A stretch of DNA of 64,000 nt from Bacteroidota bacterium (GCA_017303895.1 JAFLBF010000017.1:1-64000), one strand, 5' to 3'; counted from the stretch's first letter, positions 25,960 through 35,621 are shown. The notes: generated by a model not told the origin, from the sequence alone. Numbers and translations are program-made.

Positions 25960-26677
25960 ATTTGTCGAAATTATAAAAACTGTAATCCTGTACAACGATC
26001 GACAAAAATTGCGCATCGGGCATGCTATTCGTAATTCCCATCGTTGCTTTCGTTTTATCCGCCAATTTTTTAATTGCAGTAACATTATTTGTACCTAGGC
26101 TAACACGCATCACATCCTTAATAATATCAATATCATTGTCGCTCAACTTACTCACTTCGGGAAACACAAGCATATAATCGGCTTTTACCTTATTCAGGAT
26201 CGTATCATTGAGTGTAACCTTTTGTTTCATCTTAATAACCGTTGTTCCGGCTGCCATATCTCCTACCCGTTGACCTTTACCATTTACAACAATAGCGATC
26301 AATGCGATGACTCCGGAAAACAAACGAGTATCAATTATTCTCAACAACCATCTTAACAAATAGGCTCCAAAACCGGCTTGCGTGCCATCCAATTTTACAA
26401 CTTTTATTTTCATGATCATTTTTCCAAATGACCGACCCTGAAAAATAAGCTCACACGCAAGGTCATAAAACAGTATGGGGAGAGATATAATAAGAATAAA
26501 AGCAATACTTTCGAACAGAGCTCCATTGGTAAGCGCTGCAATTACACCCCACAAAAGAAAATAGGCTAAAAAGAACAAATAGTCTAATAATGTGGCAAGT
26601 ATCCTATCGCCCACACTGGCCACTTCATACTCAATATCTACATTTTGAGTAGTTTGTATCTTAATATTATCCATCAA
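25958..26677 (-). CDS. RDD-family membrane protein
   Basis: A 239-residue protein with an N-terminal RDD domain: VASVGDRILATLLDYLFF (the Arg-Asp-Asp type motif), QGRSFGKMIMKIKVVKLDG, and TRLFSGVIALIAIVVNGKGQRVGDMAAGTTVI, with three or four membrane helices in the first 140 residues. The last 90 residues are a soluble cytoplasmic tail that ends in a hydrophobic-aromatic stretch. RDD proteins are thought to be membrane transport or accessory proteins, in a few cases ion antiporters. It is divergent from, and probably functionally tied to, the SpoIIM-MoxR-DUF58 cluster, since RDD genes often accompany that set. Confidence 0.85.
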   Translation of the reverse strand: MMDNIKIQTTQNVDIEYEVASVGDRILATLLDYLFFLAYFLLWGVIAALTNGALFESIAFILIISLPILFYDLACELIFQGRSFGKMIMKIKVVKLDGTQAGFGAYLLRWLLRIIDTRLFSGVIALIAIVVNGKGQRVGDMAAGTTVIKMKQKVTLNDTILNKVKADYMLVFPEVSKLSDNDIDIIKDVMRVSLGTNNVTAIKKLADKTKATMGITNSMPDAQFLSIVVQDYSFYNFDK

Positions 26678-26722
26678 ACAAATATTTGTATAAATTTACA
26701 GAAGTGCAAATAAAGTTGAATT

Positions 26723-27706
26723 TTGAAGGAAATTACTTTTCTCAAACAGAATGCCGATAAGTGGCAACAGTTTGAAACACTTATTTCAACCAAAGGTGCC
26801 TCAGACCCTGATCTGATGGCCGATCTTTTCATTCAACTAACAGATGATCTTTCCTATTCAAAAACGCATTATCCAAAAGCTAAAACAACCCAATATTTAA
26901 ACGGACTAGCAGCTAAAGTTCATCAGGAAATTTATAAAAACAAGAAAGAAAAACGCTCGAGGATCAAACAATTCTGGCTTTATGAGCTTCCATTTCTTTT
27001 TAAGAATTCACACAAGCAATTGCTTTACTCATTTCTCATTTTTTTTGTTGCAGTATTAATTGGCATTGTCTCTTCGGCTTATGACGACTCATTTGTCCGG
27101 TTGATCATGGGAGATACCTATGTAAACATGACACTCGACAACATCGAAAAGGGTGATCCAATGGCTGTATATAAAAAAATGAATGAAGTAGATATGTTCT
27201 TAGGCATCACGATAAACAATATCTATGTTTCGTTTGCTTGCTTTGCGATGGGAATATTATTTTCACTTGGAACAGGATACATGTTATTTACCAATGGAAT
27301 CATGTTAGGTGCATTTCAATACTTTTTTTACACAAAAGGTCTATTATTAGAATCGGTTTTAGTGATCTGGATCCATGGCACACTTGAAATATCTGCTATC
27401 ATAATTGCCGGTTGTGCCGGGCTTACATTAGGAAATAGTTTTTTATTTCCGGGAACCTATTCCAGAGGAGTTTCATTTATAAGAGGCGCCAAACAAGGTG
27501 TAAAGATAGCGGTAGGACTTGTCCCTATATTTATTATGGCCGGTTTTTTAGAAAGTTTTGTAACAAGACATACAGAAATGCCAATGTGGTTAAGCCTAAC
27601 TATTATCCTCTCATCACTTGCATTCATCCTATTTTATTTTATTATCTATCCGATTCAACTGCACAAACGAAGCAAACAAGAACTACTCAATTTTAATATA
27701 CTATGA
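26723..27706 (+). CDS. SpoIIM/DUF95-family membrane protein
   Basis: A 327-residue integral membrane protein that starts with TTG; no in-frame ATG would keep the conserved start KEITFLKQNADKWQQFE, which is typical of this family in Bacteroidota. A cytoplasmic N-terminus of about 100 residues is followed by a helix at 103-122 and four or five helices from about 165 to the end (TINNIYVSFACFAMGILFS, HGTLEISAIIIAGCAGL). SpoIIM is the sporulation engulfment membrane protein of Bacillus; non-spore-formers carry homologues in MoxR/DUF58 clusters. It overlaps the next gene by 4 bases. Confidence 0.85.
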   Translation: MKEITFLKQNADKWQQFETLISTKGASDPDLMADLFIQLTDDLSYSKTHYPKAKTTQYLNGLAAKVHQEIYKNKKEKRSRIKQFWLYELPFLFKNSHKQLLYSFLIFFVAVLIGIVSSAYDDSFVRLIMGDTYVNMTLDNIEKGDPMAVYKKMNEVDMFLGITINNIYVSFACFAMGILFSLGTGYMLFTNGIMLGAFQYFFYTKGLLLESVLVIWIHGTLEISAIIIAGCAGLTLGNSFLFPGTYSRGVSFIRGAKQGVKIAVGLVPIFIMAGFLESFVTRHTEMPMWLSLTIILSSLAFILFYFIIYPIQLHKRSKQELLNFNIL

Positions 27707-28665
27707 ACACAGAAAAAATAAATTTTAAGGTGTCACGCGACTTTGGCGAAACATTTAATGTTTCGGTTAAATTTTTGCGTCAAAATTTCAGATCATTTTT
27801 TGGATCAATTATCCTGATAGCCGGACCGCTTATTCTGATAGCAGCAGTATCGGGTGCATTCTATCAATCGAACGCATTAACGATGATGTCTCCTAAAAGA
27901 ATTTTAATGAATGATGTTGATCCATTTGCTCAATTTGGCCTTACCTACTTTTTATTCATCATCGCAAGTTTACTCAGTCATTTAGCCTTGCTGGGAACTA
28001 CCTTTGCTTATATGGTAGCTTATCAGGAAAAAGGACCGGGTAACATTACAACCAGTGATGTTTCCAGGATCTTATTCAGAAACACCGGCCGCATCATTGG
28101 GGGATTCTTTCTTTATACACTACTCATTATAATTGCAGTGGTAATTGTAGTGCTTATCATTGCAGGCTTGTCGGCTATAGCACCTGCATTAGGAGTATTG
28201 ATGGGGATATTGTTGTTTTTTGGAATTTTGGTCATTGCGCCTCCATTCATGTGGCAGTTTTCTGTTTTTTATTTAGCTGCTATGCAAGATGATATTGGTG
28301 TAACTGATGCAATGAGTAAAACCCGTAGTGTTATGAAAGATAATTTCTGGTGGACCTGGGTGATCGTTGTTTGTGCGGGCATTGCTATTGCTATTATAGG
28401 AGTGGTATTTGCTATGCCACAATTTATCTATCAGATGATCTTAATGATCAGTAATATTAAAGATGGAACAGGCGAGATCTCTATTCCATTTATAGTTGTA
28501 TCATCCATCTGCACATTTTTCGTTCAGGTCATTTACAGCATCTATTATATTATTTCCGGCTTTCATTATTATAGTCTGGCAGAAAAAAAAGGAGGAGATG
28601 GATTGCTGGAAAGAATTGATGAAATAGGAAAAGTAAATCAAACAGATGTTAATCAAACATATTAA
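27703..28665 (+). CDS. Polytopic membrane protein of the MoxR cluster, function unknown
   Basis: A 320-residue membrane protein with about six predicted helices at roughly 33-55, 85-108, 135-160, 160-185, 215-240 and 260-285. Short polar segments between them include RQNFRSFFGS and a conserved-looking DDIGVTDAMSKTRSVMKDNFWW. The pattern resembles the membrane domain found in some glycerophosphodiester phosphodiesterase-like and DUF975-like proteins, but I cannot assign it. Start and stop overlap the neighbours by 4 and 20 bases, so it is an integral part of the operon. Confidence 0.7.
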   Translation: MNTEKINFKVSRDFGETFNVSVKFLRQNFRSFFGSIILIAGPLILIAAVSGAFYQSNALTMMSPKRILMNDVDPFAQFGLTYFLFIIASLLSHLALLGTTFAYMVAYQEKGPGNITTSDVSRILFRNTGRIIGGFFLYTLLIIIAVVIVVLIIAGLSAIAPALGVLMGILLFFGILVIAPPFMWQFSVFYLAAMQDDIGVTDAMSKTRSVMKDNFWWTWVIVVCAGIAIAIIGVVFAMPQFIYQMILMISNIKDGTGEISIPFIVVSSICTFFVQVIYSIYYIISGFHYYSLAEKKGGDGLLERIDEIGKVNQTDVNQTY

Positions 28666-29383
28666 TAATTTACTTTTTACATTGTTATTGTTGCTTGTTT
28701 CGGCTAGCAATAAGCCCATCTATTGCCTAAACGATTCTACTCTCCAAACGAATAAAGAAATAATAAAAGACACCTCGCACATACAAATGAGGCATGTGCA
28801 AAAAGAAAAATTGGAAGAGGTGATCAATAACAAAGATTACATTTATGACCGTGTTGGTCCTGCTCCTAAAACACCATGGGAAAAATTCAAAGAATGGTTC
28901 TGGCACATGGTAGATGAGCTATTTGATTCAAAAGGTGGTCAAGTTGGGCTAAGCATTTTTCAGTATGCACTGATCATTGCCGCAATCGTACTGATTATTA
29001 TTTTACTTGTCAAAACGGATATCCGCTCCGTGTTTTATGGAAAAAGTGCCAGCGTAGCAATTGACTTCAAAGAGTTAGATGAAGACATCCACAAGATAAA
29101 CTTTGAAGAATTGATCGCAAAAGCCATTGCCAATAAAGATTACAGAAAAGCCGTGCGTTTGCATTTTCTCAAACTTTTAAAAGACCTTACAGATAAGAAT
29201 TTGATCAAATGGCAGATCGACAAAACTAACCACGATTACTCTATTGAATTAGCTCAAAGCAAATACAGTTCTCAATTTCAAGAGCTCTCATTGCTTTATG
29301 AATACATCTGGTATGGAGATTTTGATATCAACGAAAGCAATTTCAAGAATACGATCACAAAATTTAATGCATTCAAAGTATAA
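28646..29383 (+). CDS. DUF4129-type membrane protein
   Basis: A 245-residue protein with a signal peptide or anchor (about 5-22), a periplasmic segment, one membrane helix at about 105-122 and a cytoplasmic C-terminal domain. That domain (FEELIAKAIANKDYRKAVRLHFLKLLKDL, later LYEYIWYGDFDI) matches DUF4129, which is found in transglutaminase/MoxR clusters. The start overlaps the preceding gene by 20 bases and the stop shares a base with the next start (TAATG). Function is not established. It may be a scaffold for the MoxR ATPase at the membrane. Confidence 0.8.
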   Translation: MLIKHINNLLFTLLLLLVSASNKPIYCLNDSTLQTNKEIIKDTSHIQMRHVQKEKLEEVINNKDYIYDRVGPAPKTPWEKFKEWFWHMVDELFDSKGGQVGLSIFQYALIIAAIVLIIILLVKTDIRSVFYGKSASVAIDFKELDEDIHKINFEELIAKAIANKDYRKAVRLHFLKLLKDLTDKNLIKWQIDKTNHDYSIELAQSKYSSQFQELSLLYEYIWYGDFDINESNFKNTITKFNAFKV

Positions 29384-30609
29384 TGTTAAAAGGAAATAAA
29401 AAATACATCTTCTTTTTATCACTTTGCTTTGTGATACTGATAACGCTGCAAATTATTGCACCCAAACCGATCAATTGGAATCCCACTTATCTCAAAAAAG
29501 ATAAGAATCCATTTGGGACAGCAGCATTGTTTGAATTATTACCCAGCCTTTTTTCAAACACATCCGAAACAAAAGGAACAATCTACACAACGTTAAATAA
29601 CAGTAATAAAAAAGGGTGTTCCTACATTATCATTAATGAAGGATTCAGTCCTGACGAACTCGACACAAGAGAACTATTAAATTTTGTAAAAAACGGGAAC
29701 AATGCTTTTATAGCTGCAAATTATTTTTCAGGAAAATTTGCCGATACACTTGAGCTAAAAACAGATAATTATTACGATATCGATTGGGATCTTTCTGATG
29801 ACACTGCAAATATTAAAAGTCTGTACAAACAATACGACACTGCAAAGATCAACTTCATTACACCATCTCTAAAAAGCCAAACATCTTATACTTTTATAAA
29901 AGGCGTAGAAAACACCTATTTCACATCTTTTGACACCACTAAAGCAATTGCATTAGGAAACAATCAATATGACAAATTAAATTTCATAAAGATCCCATTT
30001 GGGAAAGGCAATATTTTTATTAGCACATTACCCGAAGTGTTTTGTAATTATCATGTGGCGCATAAAACAAATCACGAATACGCAATAAAAGCACTTTCTT
30101 ATCTACCAAATGGAGAACTCATCTGGGATGAATATTATAAAGTTGGGAATGTAAAACAAGACAATTTCCTCCGTGTGATATTCGATAACAAAGCCTTATC
30201 ATCAGCGTATTATCTGGCTCTTATTTCATTAATCCTTTTTATGATCATTGGCATCAAACGAAAACAAAGGATCATTCCGGTGATGGAACCATTCGAAAAC
30301 ACCACTTTAAAATTTGTTGAAACTGTAGGAACGTTATATTACCAAACCGGAGATCATAAAAATATTGCCGGCAAAAAGATCACATTTTTTCTTGAACATA
30401 TTCGAAATACCTTTCATGTCAAAACAAACATCTACGACACTACTTTCATTGATCGCATCAGCAACCTGTCCGGGATCGACAAAGAAAAAGTACATGCGCT
30501 TTTTTATTACTTTTCAGACATCGAAATAAAAACACAAATTAGTCAACAAGAGCTCATCAAACTCAATGGGATGATCGAAGAATTTCACAAACTAAGCAAC
30601 AGAAAATAA
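29383..30609 (+). CDS. DUF4350-domain membrane protein
   Basis: A 408-residue protein with an N-terminal helix (residues 7-25), a large extracytoplasmic part and a second helix at about 270-287. Its DUF4350 region is seen in NPFGTAALFELLPSLF, the segment AFIAANYFSG and GKGNIFISTLPEVFCNYH, a fold related to glutamine-amidotransferase-like sensors. A soluble C-terminal domain of about 115 residues follows (KFVETVGTLYYQTGDHKNIAGK). DUF4350 and DUF4129 are standard companions of MoxR and DUF58 in Bacteroidota. It lies between both with a 1-base overlap and an 8-base gap. Confidence 0.8.
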   Translation: MLKGNKKYIFFLSLCFVILITLQIIAPKPINWNPTYLKKDKNPFGTAALFELLPSLFSNTSETKGTIYTTLNNSNKKGCSYIIINEGFSPDELDTRELLNFVKNGNNAFIAANYFSGKFADTLELKTDNYYDIDWDLSDDTANIKSLYKQYDTAKINFITPSLKSQTSYTFIKGVENTYFTSFDTTKAIALGNNQYDKLNFIKIPFGKGNIFISTLPEVFCNYHVAHKTNHEYAIKALSYLPNGELIWDEYYKVGNVKQDNFLRVIFDNKALSSAYYLALISLILFMIIGIKRKQRIIPVMEPFENTTLKFVETVGTLYYQTGDHKNIAGKKITFFLEHIRNTFHVKTNIYDTTFIDRISNLSGIDKEKVHALFYYFSDIEIKTQISQQELIKLNGMIEEFHKLSNRK

Positions 30610-30617
30610 AAACAAAT

Positions 30618-31595
30618 ATGGAACAAACCGGATTTCAAAACAGAATTGACCTTAGTGGCTTACAATTGGCCGTTAGTAATATAAAAAGTGAGGTCAATAA
30701 GATCATTGTTGGACAAGATGAAATGATCGAATTATTGATCGCTGCTATTTTAGCAGATGGACATGTACTCATTGAAGGAGTTCCCGGAGTAGCAAAGACA
30801 CTCACTGCAAAATTATTATCAAGAACCATGTCGGTTCAATTTTCGAGAATACAGTTCACACCCGACCTTATGCCTTCGGACATAATTGGAACAAGTGTTT
30901 TCAATTTAAAAACATCGGAATTTGAATTCAAACAAGGCCCACTTTTTTCGAATATTGTGCTAATTGATGAGATCAACCGTGCTCCTGCAAAAACACAATC
31001 AGCATTGTTTGAAGCCATGGAAGAACGCCAGATCACCGTTGACGGAAAAACATACCCTTTAACTCCACCTTTCATTGTTTTAGCAACACAGAATCCGGTA
31101 GAACAAGAAGGAACATATCGCTTACCGGAAGCACAGCTGGATCGTTTCATTTTCAAAATAGAAGTTGACTACCCTAATCTGGAAGATGAAACCAGGATCA
31201 TTGCTGATTTTCATTCAAGAAAAAACTCTATTGATCTAAATAGCGTGAATTCTGTTATGAATGCCAATGATGTAAAAAGTTTTAGAGATAAAGTTGGTGA
31301 GATCCATATTGAATCGCATTTAATTTCCTACATCGCTAAGATCGTGAATCAAACTCGTAACAACTCCTCTTTGTATTTAGGAGCATCACCCAGAGCATCT
31401 TTATCAATCTTAACAACTTCTAAAGCAATTGCTGCAATGCGTGGCAGAGACTTTGTGACTCCTGATGACATCAAATTTGTTGCTACCCCTGTTTTAAAAC
31501 ACAGAGTGATGCTTACTCCTGAAAAGGAGATGGAAGGAAGTACAACAACAGAAGTAATTAAACAGATCATCGAAAAAATAGAAGTTCCCAGATGA
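30618..31595 (+). CDS. MoxR-family AAA+ ATPase
   Basis: A 325-residue AAA+ ATPase. Walker A is GVPGVAKT (residues 55-62), Walker B LIDEINRAPAKTQ, the sensor-1 region LATQNPVEQEGTYRLPEAQLDRF, and sensor 2 in the ASPRASLSIL helix. MoxR ATPases act as chaperones that insert cofactors or remodel proteins carrying von Willebrand A-like domains. The DUF58 protein encoded directly downstream (4-base overlap) is the normal partner. All the cluster genes lie on one strand with almost no gaps. Confidence 0.95.
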   Translation: MEQTGFQNRIDLSGLQLAVSNIKSEVNKIIVGQDEMIELLIAAILADGHVLIEGVPGVAKTLTAKLLSRTMSVQFSRIQFTPDLMPSDIIGTSVFNLKTSEFEFKQGPLFSNIVLIDEINRAPAKTQSALFEAMEERQITVDGKTYPLTPPFIVLATQNPVEQEGTYRLPEAQLDRFIFKIEVDYPNLEDETRIIADFHSRKNSIDLNSVNSVMNANDVKSFRDKVGEIHIESHLISYIAKIVNQTRNNSSLYLGASPRASLSILTTSKAIAAMRGRDFVTPDDIKFVATPVLKHRVMLTPEKEMEGSTTTEVIKQIIEKIEVPR

Positions 31596-32929
31596 TGAGA
31601 TCATTTTTTAGATCCATATATATTTCTAATCTACTTTACTATGTAGTGTCATCGGTTATTGTACTGTTGGTGCTCGGCTTTTTCTTTCCTGACATCTACG
31701 CAATTGCAATACTTACGCTCCAGTTTTTAGCGGGATTAACGATTGTTGATGTTCTTATTCTATATGCAAATAGAAATGGTTTTTTTGCCAGAAGAGATAC
31801 ATTGGACAAACTATCAAATGGTGATGAAAACCCTGTTCAGATCATTCTGGAGAATAATTATGTTTTTCCAACAAGAATAACAGTTATTGACGAACTGCCA
31901 TTTCAATTCCAGGCAAGAGATAAAGAATTTAAAACTAAAATATCCCCGGGGAAGAGTAAAACGATACAGTATGATGTGCGACCGGTAAAACGGGGTGAAT
32001 ATAATTTTGGAGCAGTAAATGTTTTTGTAAAAAGTCCGATCGGGTTGATCCAAAAACGATACTGTTTCTCGCAAGACATGATGGTTCCCGTTTACCCTTC
32101 ATTCATGCAAATGCGGAAGTATGAGCTATTAGCCATTTCAAACAGATTAACAGAGATCGGCATTAAAAAGATCCGTAAACGGGGAAATAATTCAGAATTT
32201 GAGCAAATAAAAGAATACGTAGCAGGCGATGATTACAGAACAGTTAACTGGAAGGCCACAGCACGCAAAAACAAATTGATGATCAACCAATATCAGGATG
32301 AAAAATCACAACAAGTGTACGCTGTTATTGATATGGGAAGAGTGATGCGTATGCCTTTTGAAGGCCTGAGCTTACTCGACTATGCCATCAATTCCAGTCT
32401 GGTCATTGCAAACATTGCCATGCTAAAACACGACAAGGCCGGCATTATTACTTTCTCACACAAAGTACAATCTATATTAGGTGCCGACAGAAAAGGTGGA
32501 CACTTAAATAAGATCCTGCAACTACTATACAATCAAAAAACGGGTTATCTGGAAAGTGATTACGAAAATTTATACATCAATATCAAAACTAAGATCAACC
32601 AACGCGCCCTGCTTTTGCTCTATACCAACTTTGAAAGTTTATCGGGATTACAGCGCCAAATCAAGTTTTTGAGACGAATAGCAAAAGATCATTTACTTGT
32701 CGTAATCTTTTTTGAGAATACCGAACTAAAAGAATTTTTAGATACACCAGCCAAGAGTACAGAAGAAATATACAATAAAGCTATTGCTGAAAAATTTGCA
32801 TTTGAAAAACGATTGATCGTTAAAGAACTTGAAAAATACGGCATCCACAGCATTTTAACCGCCCCCGAAAACTTATCGGTAAATACAATCAATAAATACC
32901 TGGAGTTAAAAGCAAGAGGCTTGATCTGA
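31592..32929 (+). CDS. DUF58-domain protein (MoxR partner)
   Basis: A 445-residue protein with two N-terminal membrane helices (about 10-55), a beta-rich region and the DUF58 signature GNNSEFEQIKEYVAGDDYRT followed by VNWKATARKNKLMINQY. A von Willebrand A-like fold follows, with YAVIDMGRVM as the metal-site strand; the usual D-x-S-x-S is degenerate here (D-M-G-R). These proteins are thought to be substrates or adaptors for MoxR. It overlaps moxR by 4 bases, and recX starts one base after its stop. Confidence 0.9.
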   Translation: MMRSFFRSIYISNLLYYVVSSVIVLLVLGFFFPDIYAIAILTLQFLAGLTIVDVLILYANRNGFFARRDTLDKLSNGDENPVQIILENNYVFPTRITVIDELPFQFQARDKEFKTKISPGKSKTIQYDVRPVKRGEYNFGAVNVFVKSPIGLIQKRYCFSQDMMVPVYPSFMQMRKYELLAISNRLTEIGIKKIRKRGNNSEFEQIKEYVAGDDYRTVNWKATARKNKLMINQYQDEKSQQVYAVIDMGRVMRMPFEGLSLLDYAINSSLVIANIAMLKHDKAGIITFSHKVQSILGADRKGGHLNKILQLLYNQKTGYLESDYENLYINIKTKINQRALLLLYTNFESLSGLQRQIKFLRRIAKDHLLVVIFFENTELKEFLDTPAKSTEEIYNKAIAEKFAFEKRLIVKELEKYGIHSILTAPENLSVNTINKYLELKARGLI

Positions 32930-32930
32930 T

Positions 32931-33413
32931 ATGTTTGAAGAAAAAAAACAGAAAAAAAAATTAACCCCTACGCAAGCTATTATCAAAGCACAAATGGCTT
33001 GCGCTTATCAAGAACGCTGTCAGCAAGAGATGCGCGACAAATTATATGAATGGGGGCTGCATAGTAATGATGTTGAGAATATCATTGCAGATCTGATCAG
33101 TACTAATTTTTTAAATGAAGAACGATTTGCCAAAGCATTTGCAGGTGGCAAATTCAGGATCAAGAAATGGGGAAAAGTAAAGATCAAGATCGAACTGAAA
33201 AAACGAAAGATCTCCGACTATTGCATTCGAAAAGGTCTTGAGGAAATTGATGACGAAGCTTACATCAGCACATTAAAGGACTTACTCAATAAAAAGTTAA
33301 AAGAAATATCAAAAGGAAAAGAACACATTCGAAATTACAAAGCAGCACAATATGCTTTATCGAGAGGTTTTGAAAGTGATCTAGTTTGGGATATTCTAAA
33401 AATGGAAGATTAA
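32931..33413 (+). CDS. recX: Regulatory protein RecX
   Basis: A 160-residue all-helical RecX protein, which binds RecA filaments and limits recombination. The three-helix repeats are visible: CAYQERCQQEMRDKLYEWGL, then FLNEERFAKAFAGGKFRIKKWGKVKIKIEL, then a third around KAAQYALSRGFESDLVWDIL. It follows the DUF58 gene with a single base between the stop and this ATG, so it is probably transcribed with the MoxR cluster. recA is not in the window. The 3' end overlaps the convergent small membrane-protein gene by 4 bases. Confidence 0.9.
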   Translation: MFEEKKQKKKLTPTQAIIKAQMACAYQERCQQEMRDKLYEWGLHSNDVENIIADLISTNFLNEERFAKAFAGGKFRIKKWGKVKIKIELKKRKISDYCIRKGLEEIDDEAYISTLKDLLNKKLKEISKGKEHIRNYKAAQYALSRGFESDLVWDILKMED

Positions 33414-33889
33414 GCCAACAACTTTGTTTGCTGTAAAACAGGTAAGGCTTCCTGCTTATACAAGACAGGTATCACACGCTTCAAGACTTTTCCTTCCGGC
33501 CCTTCAAAAAATATATTTACCCTTGGATAAGAGAAACGTGGGGTTTTAAATTCAACTGATCTGATCTTTGAGCGTTGAATAGAAGGAGTTCTACTTGAAA
33601 ATTTTCCATCCATGATACGCTTCATGGATAATATCAACAAAAATACAGCTGCATAATTAACCGGATTCATAAAAAATCCTCCACCATAATACATAACAGA
33701 AAAGGCTGTATAGATAAGTATTAAAAAAAAGAAAATGTAATTGAGTACGCTTAAAATACCCCATGCTTCACTCAAACCATGTTCAACAGGTACACGGGTT
33801 GGAACTTTGCTATTAAATATAAAAACATGATCATTGGTAATATGACAATACTCTTTCTTATTAACTCTAAAATACGTGCTTTCCATCAT
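33410..33889 (-). CDS. Small membrane protein of unknown function
   Basis: A 159-residue protein with two membrane helices (about 48-68 and 76-92) separated by a Gly-rich loop, and a basic C-terminal part with RSKIRSVEFKTPRFSYPRVNIFFEG. This looks like a PH-like or membrane-peripheral beta domain. I do not recognise a named family. Two Met codons start the frame (33889 and 33886); a TAAATTTG box lies directly before them, so the second ATG may be the real, nearly leaderless start. It overlaps the recX 3' end by 4 bases. Confidence 0.65.
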   Translation of the reverse strand: MMESTYFRVNKKEYCHITNDHVFIFNSKVPTRVPVEHGLSEAWGILSVLNYIFFFLILIYTAFSVMYYGGGFFMNPVNYAAVFLLILSMKRIMDGKFSSRTPSIQRSKIRSVEFKTPRFSYPRVNIFFEGPEGKVLKRVIPVLYKQEALPVLQQTKLLA

Positions 33890-33890
33890 T

Positions 33891-33898
33891 CAAATTTA
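33891..33898 (-). promoter_or_regulatory. Candidate -7 box abutting a start codon
   Basis: Minus-strand TAAATTTG matches TAnnTTTG and ends one base before the first ATG of the small membrane protein. A transcript from it would have virtually no leader. Confidence 0.5.
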
Positions 33899-33913
33899 TT
33901 TCACAAAATTACT

Positions 33914-35596
33914 TTAATTTTTGTATAAAACATCGATCATTTTTTCATCTCTTCCATATACATCAATAAAGAAATTCACCCATCCAAATCCATTTGCTTC
34001 AGCCGTATAATAATTAATATAAATTGGCAGTGGCCTCTTTAAGTAAACATATTTTTGTTGTTCTTTCAAAAGATCCGATTTTAGAGAATCAATAGGATAT
34101 TTCAAACTATCGTCACGTATCAAAAAAGAAGCAAAATCAATAAATTTCTCTAAGCGCACACAACCATGACTTAAGGCACGCATTTCGCGCGCAAACAACT
34201 TACGGTTATCTGTATCATGCATATATACACCATACTTGTTGTTGAAATTAAATTTCAAAATTCCTAATGAATTATCATCTCCTATCCGTTGACGTAACTT
34301 CCAGGGGAAATAGGTCTTTGAATATTTTTTCCATTTGATCTTACTTGCATCCACTACCCTATTGTTTCCATCCAACACTTCAAAGTTTTTTCTTCTTAAA
34401 TAGGATGTATCTCTTTTTAATATGGGCAGGATCTCTTTGGTTGCAATACTAAATGGCACCGTCCAATATGGATAAATGATAAAATAACGGATCGTGCTTT
34501 TTAACAAGGGAGTTGGTGTTTTAGGAGCACCAACGATCACTCTGGAACTCATAACCAAAGTATCGGCTTCCATCACTTTCATTTCATACTTAGGAATATT
34601 TACCCATACAAATTGCTTTTCTGCCGGCAGCTCACGCCAACGGCAGCGCTCCATATTGAGCTCGACCTGACGGATATAATCCTGTTTTGTCCGTTGCAAC
34701 GCTTTAAATGTCAATTTCCCGATCTTTCCATCTTCAACCAAATTGTGACGACATTGAAAATTTTTAATTGCCTTTAACAGCTTAATGGAATCGTTACCCG
34801 AATATTCATCAAAATAGTCGTGGCTAAGTATTAACCGCTGTTTCAAACGATCATTAAAAGTGATCGAATCCGACTCTCTACTCGCCAAGCTATCCCATTC
34901 AATCCCTTCAAATTCCTTCTTAAACATTTTCAAAGCAAACTTTAAACTCTGATAAGCCGTATCACGAGGCTCTAAATTATCAATCGTTATTTTGAAACTA
35001 TTCTTAAATAAACTTTGATCAAAAAGTGCTACCAAATTGGTATCCAATTTCTCCGGATGCCACTCAAAAGTCAAACTATCGGAATTCATTCTTCCTTTGG
35101 AAACATGCACCATCAAAGTAAAAAAAGCATCCGTCAACAATACATCTGCTTCATACAGTTTTACTGCATCGTATTTTTTATTGATGGAATCCCTGCTTGT
35201 TTTGATCAAACTATCAATCTTATGATAGTGGTAATCTTGCTGGATCAATCCATACTCATCAACAGCAGACAATAAATTCATAAGTGAATCTGCCGCAGAA
35301 TTACGTTTCCCTTTATCAGTCCATAAATGAACAAAACTTTTCTTTGAATATAATTCAACAAGAAACTTTGTTGCATACAACGTATCTTCTGCTAAAAAAA
35401 GAAACTTTGTTGTGTCTGTTTCCTCCAACTCATCACGAAGCAATTTATCAACTTCTTCATTAATCATTTCGGGTTTTTCAACCAGCACAATAGGCTTAAC
35501 CTTTTCCTCGGAACACTTATTACAGGCCGTAATGAATAGAAGCAGTAGGATAAAAAGATATGACGATCTTGCTCTCAAAAGATTTATTTTACTCAT
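33914..35596 (-). CDS. L,D-transpeptidase (YcbB/LdtD type) lipoprotein
   Basis: A cell-wall enzyme that forms 3-3 crosslinks in peptidoglycan or attaches proteins. I start at the ATG before SKINLLRARSSYLFI, which yields a lipoprotein signal with lipobox LFITAC; the frame is open nine codons further upstream. The order is: an N-terminal scaffold domain, a peptidoglycan-binding domain (KAIKNFQCRHNLVEDGKIG), then the YkuD catalytic domain with GVYMHDTD and SHGCVRLEKF, which holds the catalytic His and Cys. The final part is the C-terminal tail after the active site. About 560 residues is normal for the YcbB group. It is divergent from the epimerase gene, 57 bases apart. Confidence 0.92.
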   Translation of the reverse strand: MSKINLLRARSSYLFILLLLFITACNKCSEEKVKPIVLVEKPEMINEEVDKLLRDELEETDTTKFLFLAEDTLYATKFLVELYSKKSFVHLWTDKGKRNSAADSLMNLLSAVDEYGLIQQDYHYHKIDSLIKTSRDSINKKYDAVKLYEADVLLTDAFFTLMVHVSKGRMNSDSLTFEWHPEKLDTNLVALFDQSLFKNSFKITIDNLEPRDTAYQSLKFALKMFKKEFEGIEWDSLASRESDSITFNDRLKQRLILSHDYFDEYSGNDSIKLLKAIKNFQCRHNLVEDGKIGKLTFKALQRTKQDYIRQVELNMERCRWRELPAEKQFVWVNIPKYEMKVMEADTLVMSSRVIVGAPKTPTPLLKSTIRYFIIYPYWTVPFSIATKEILPILKRDTSYLRRKNFEVLDGNNRVVDASKIKWKKYSKTYFPWKLRQRIGDDNSLGILKFNFNNKYGVYMHDTDNRKLFAREMRALSHGCVRLEKFIDFASFLIRDDSLKYPIDSLKSDLLKEQQKYVYLKRPLPIYINYYTAEANGFGWVNFFIDVYGRDEKMIDVLYKN

Positions 35597-35621
35597 CAAA
35601 GGTATGTAATTAGCGCTAAAC

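Noticed and set aside
30836-31156. Minus-strand frame within the MoxR gene
   Set aside because: Shadow of the strongly conserved ATPase.
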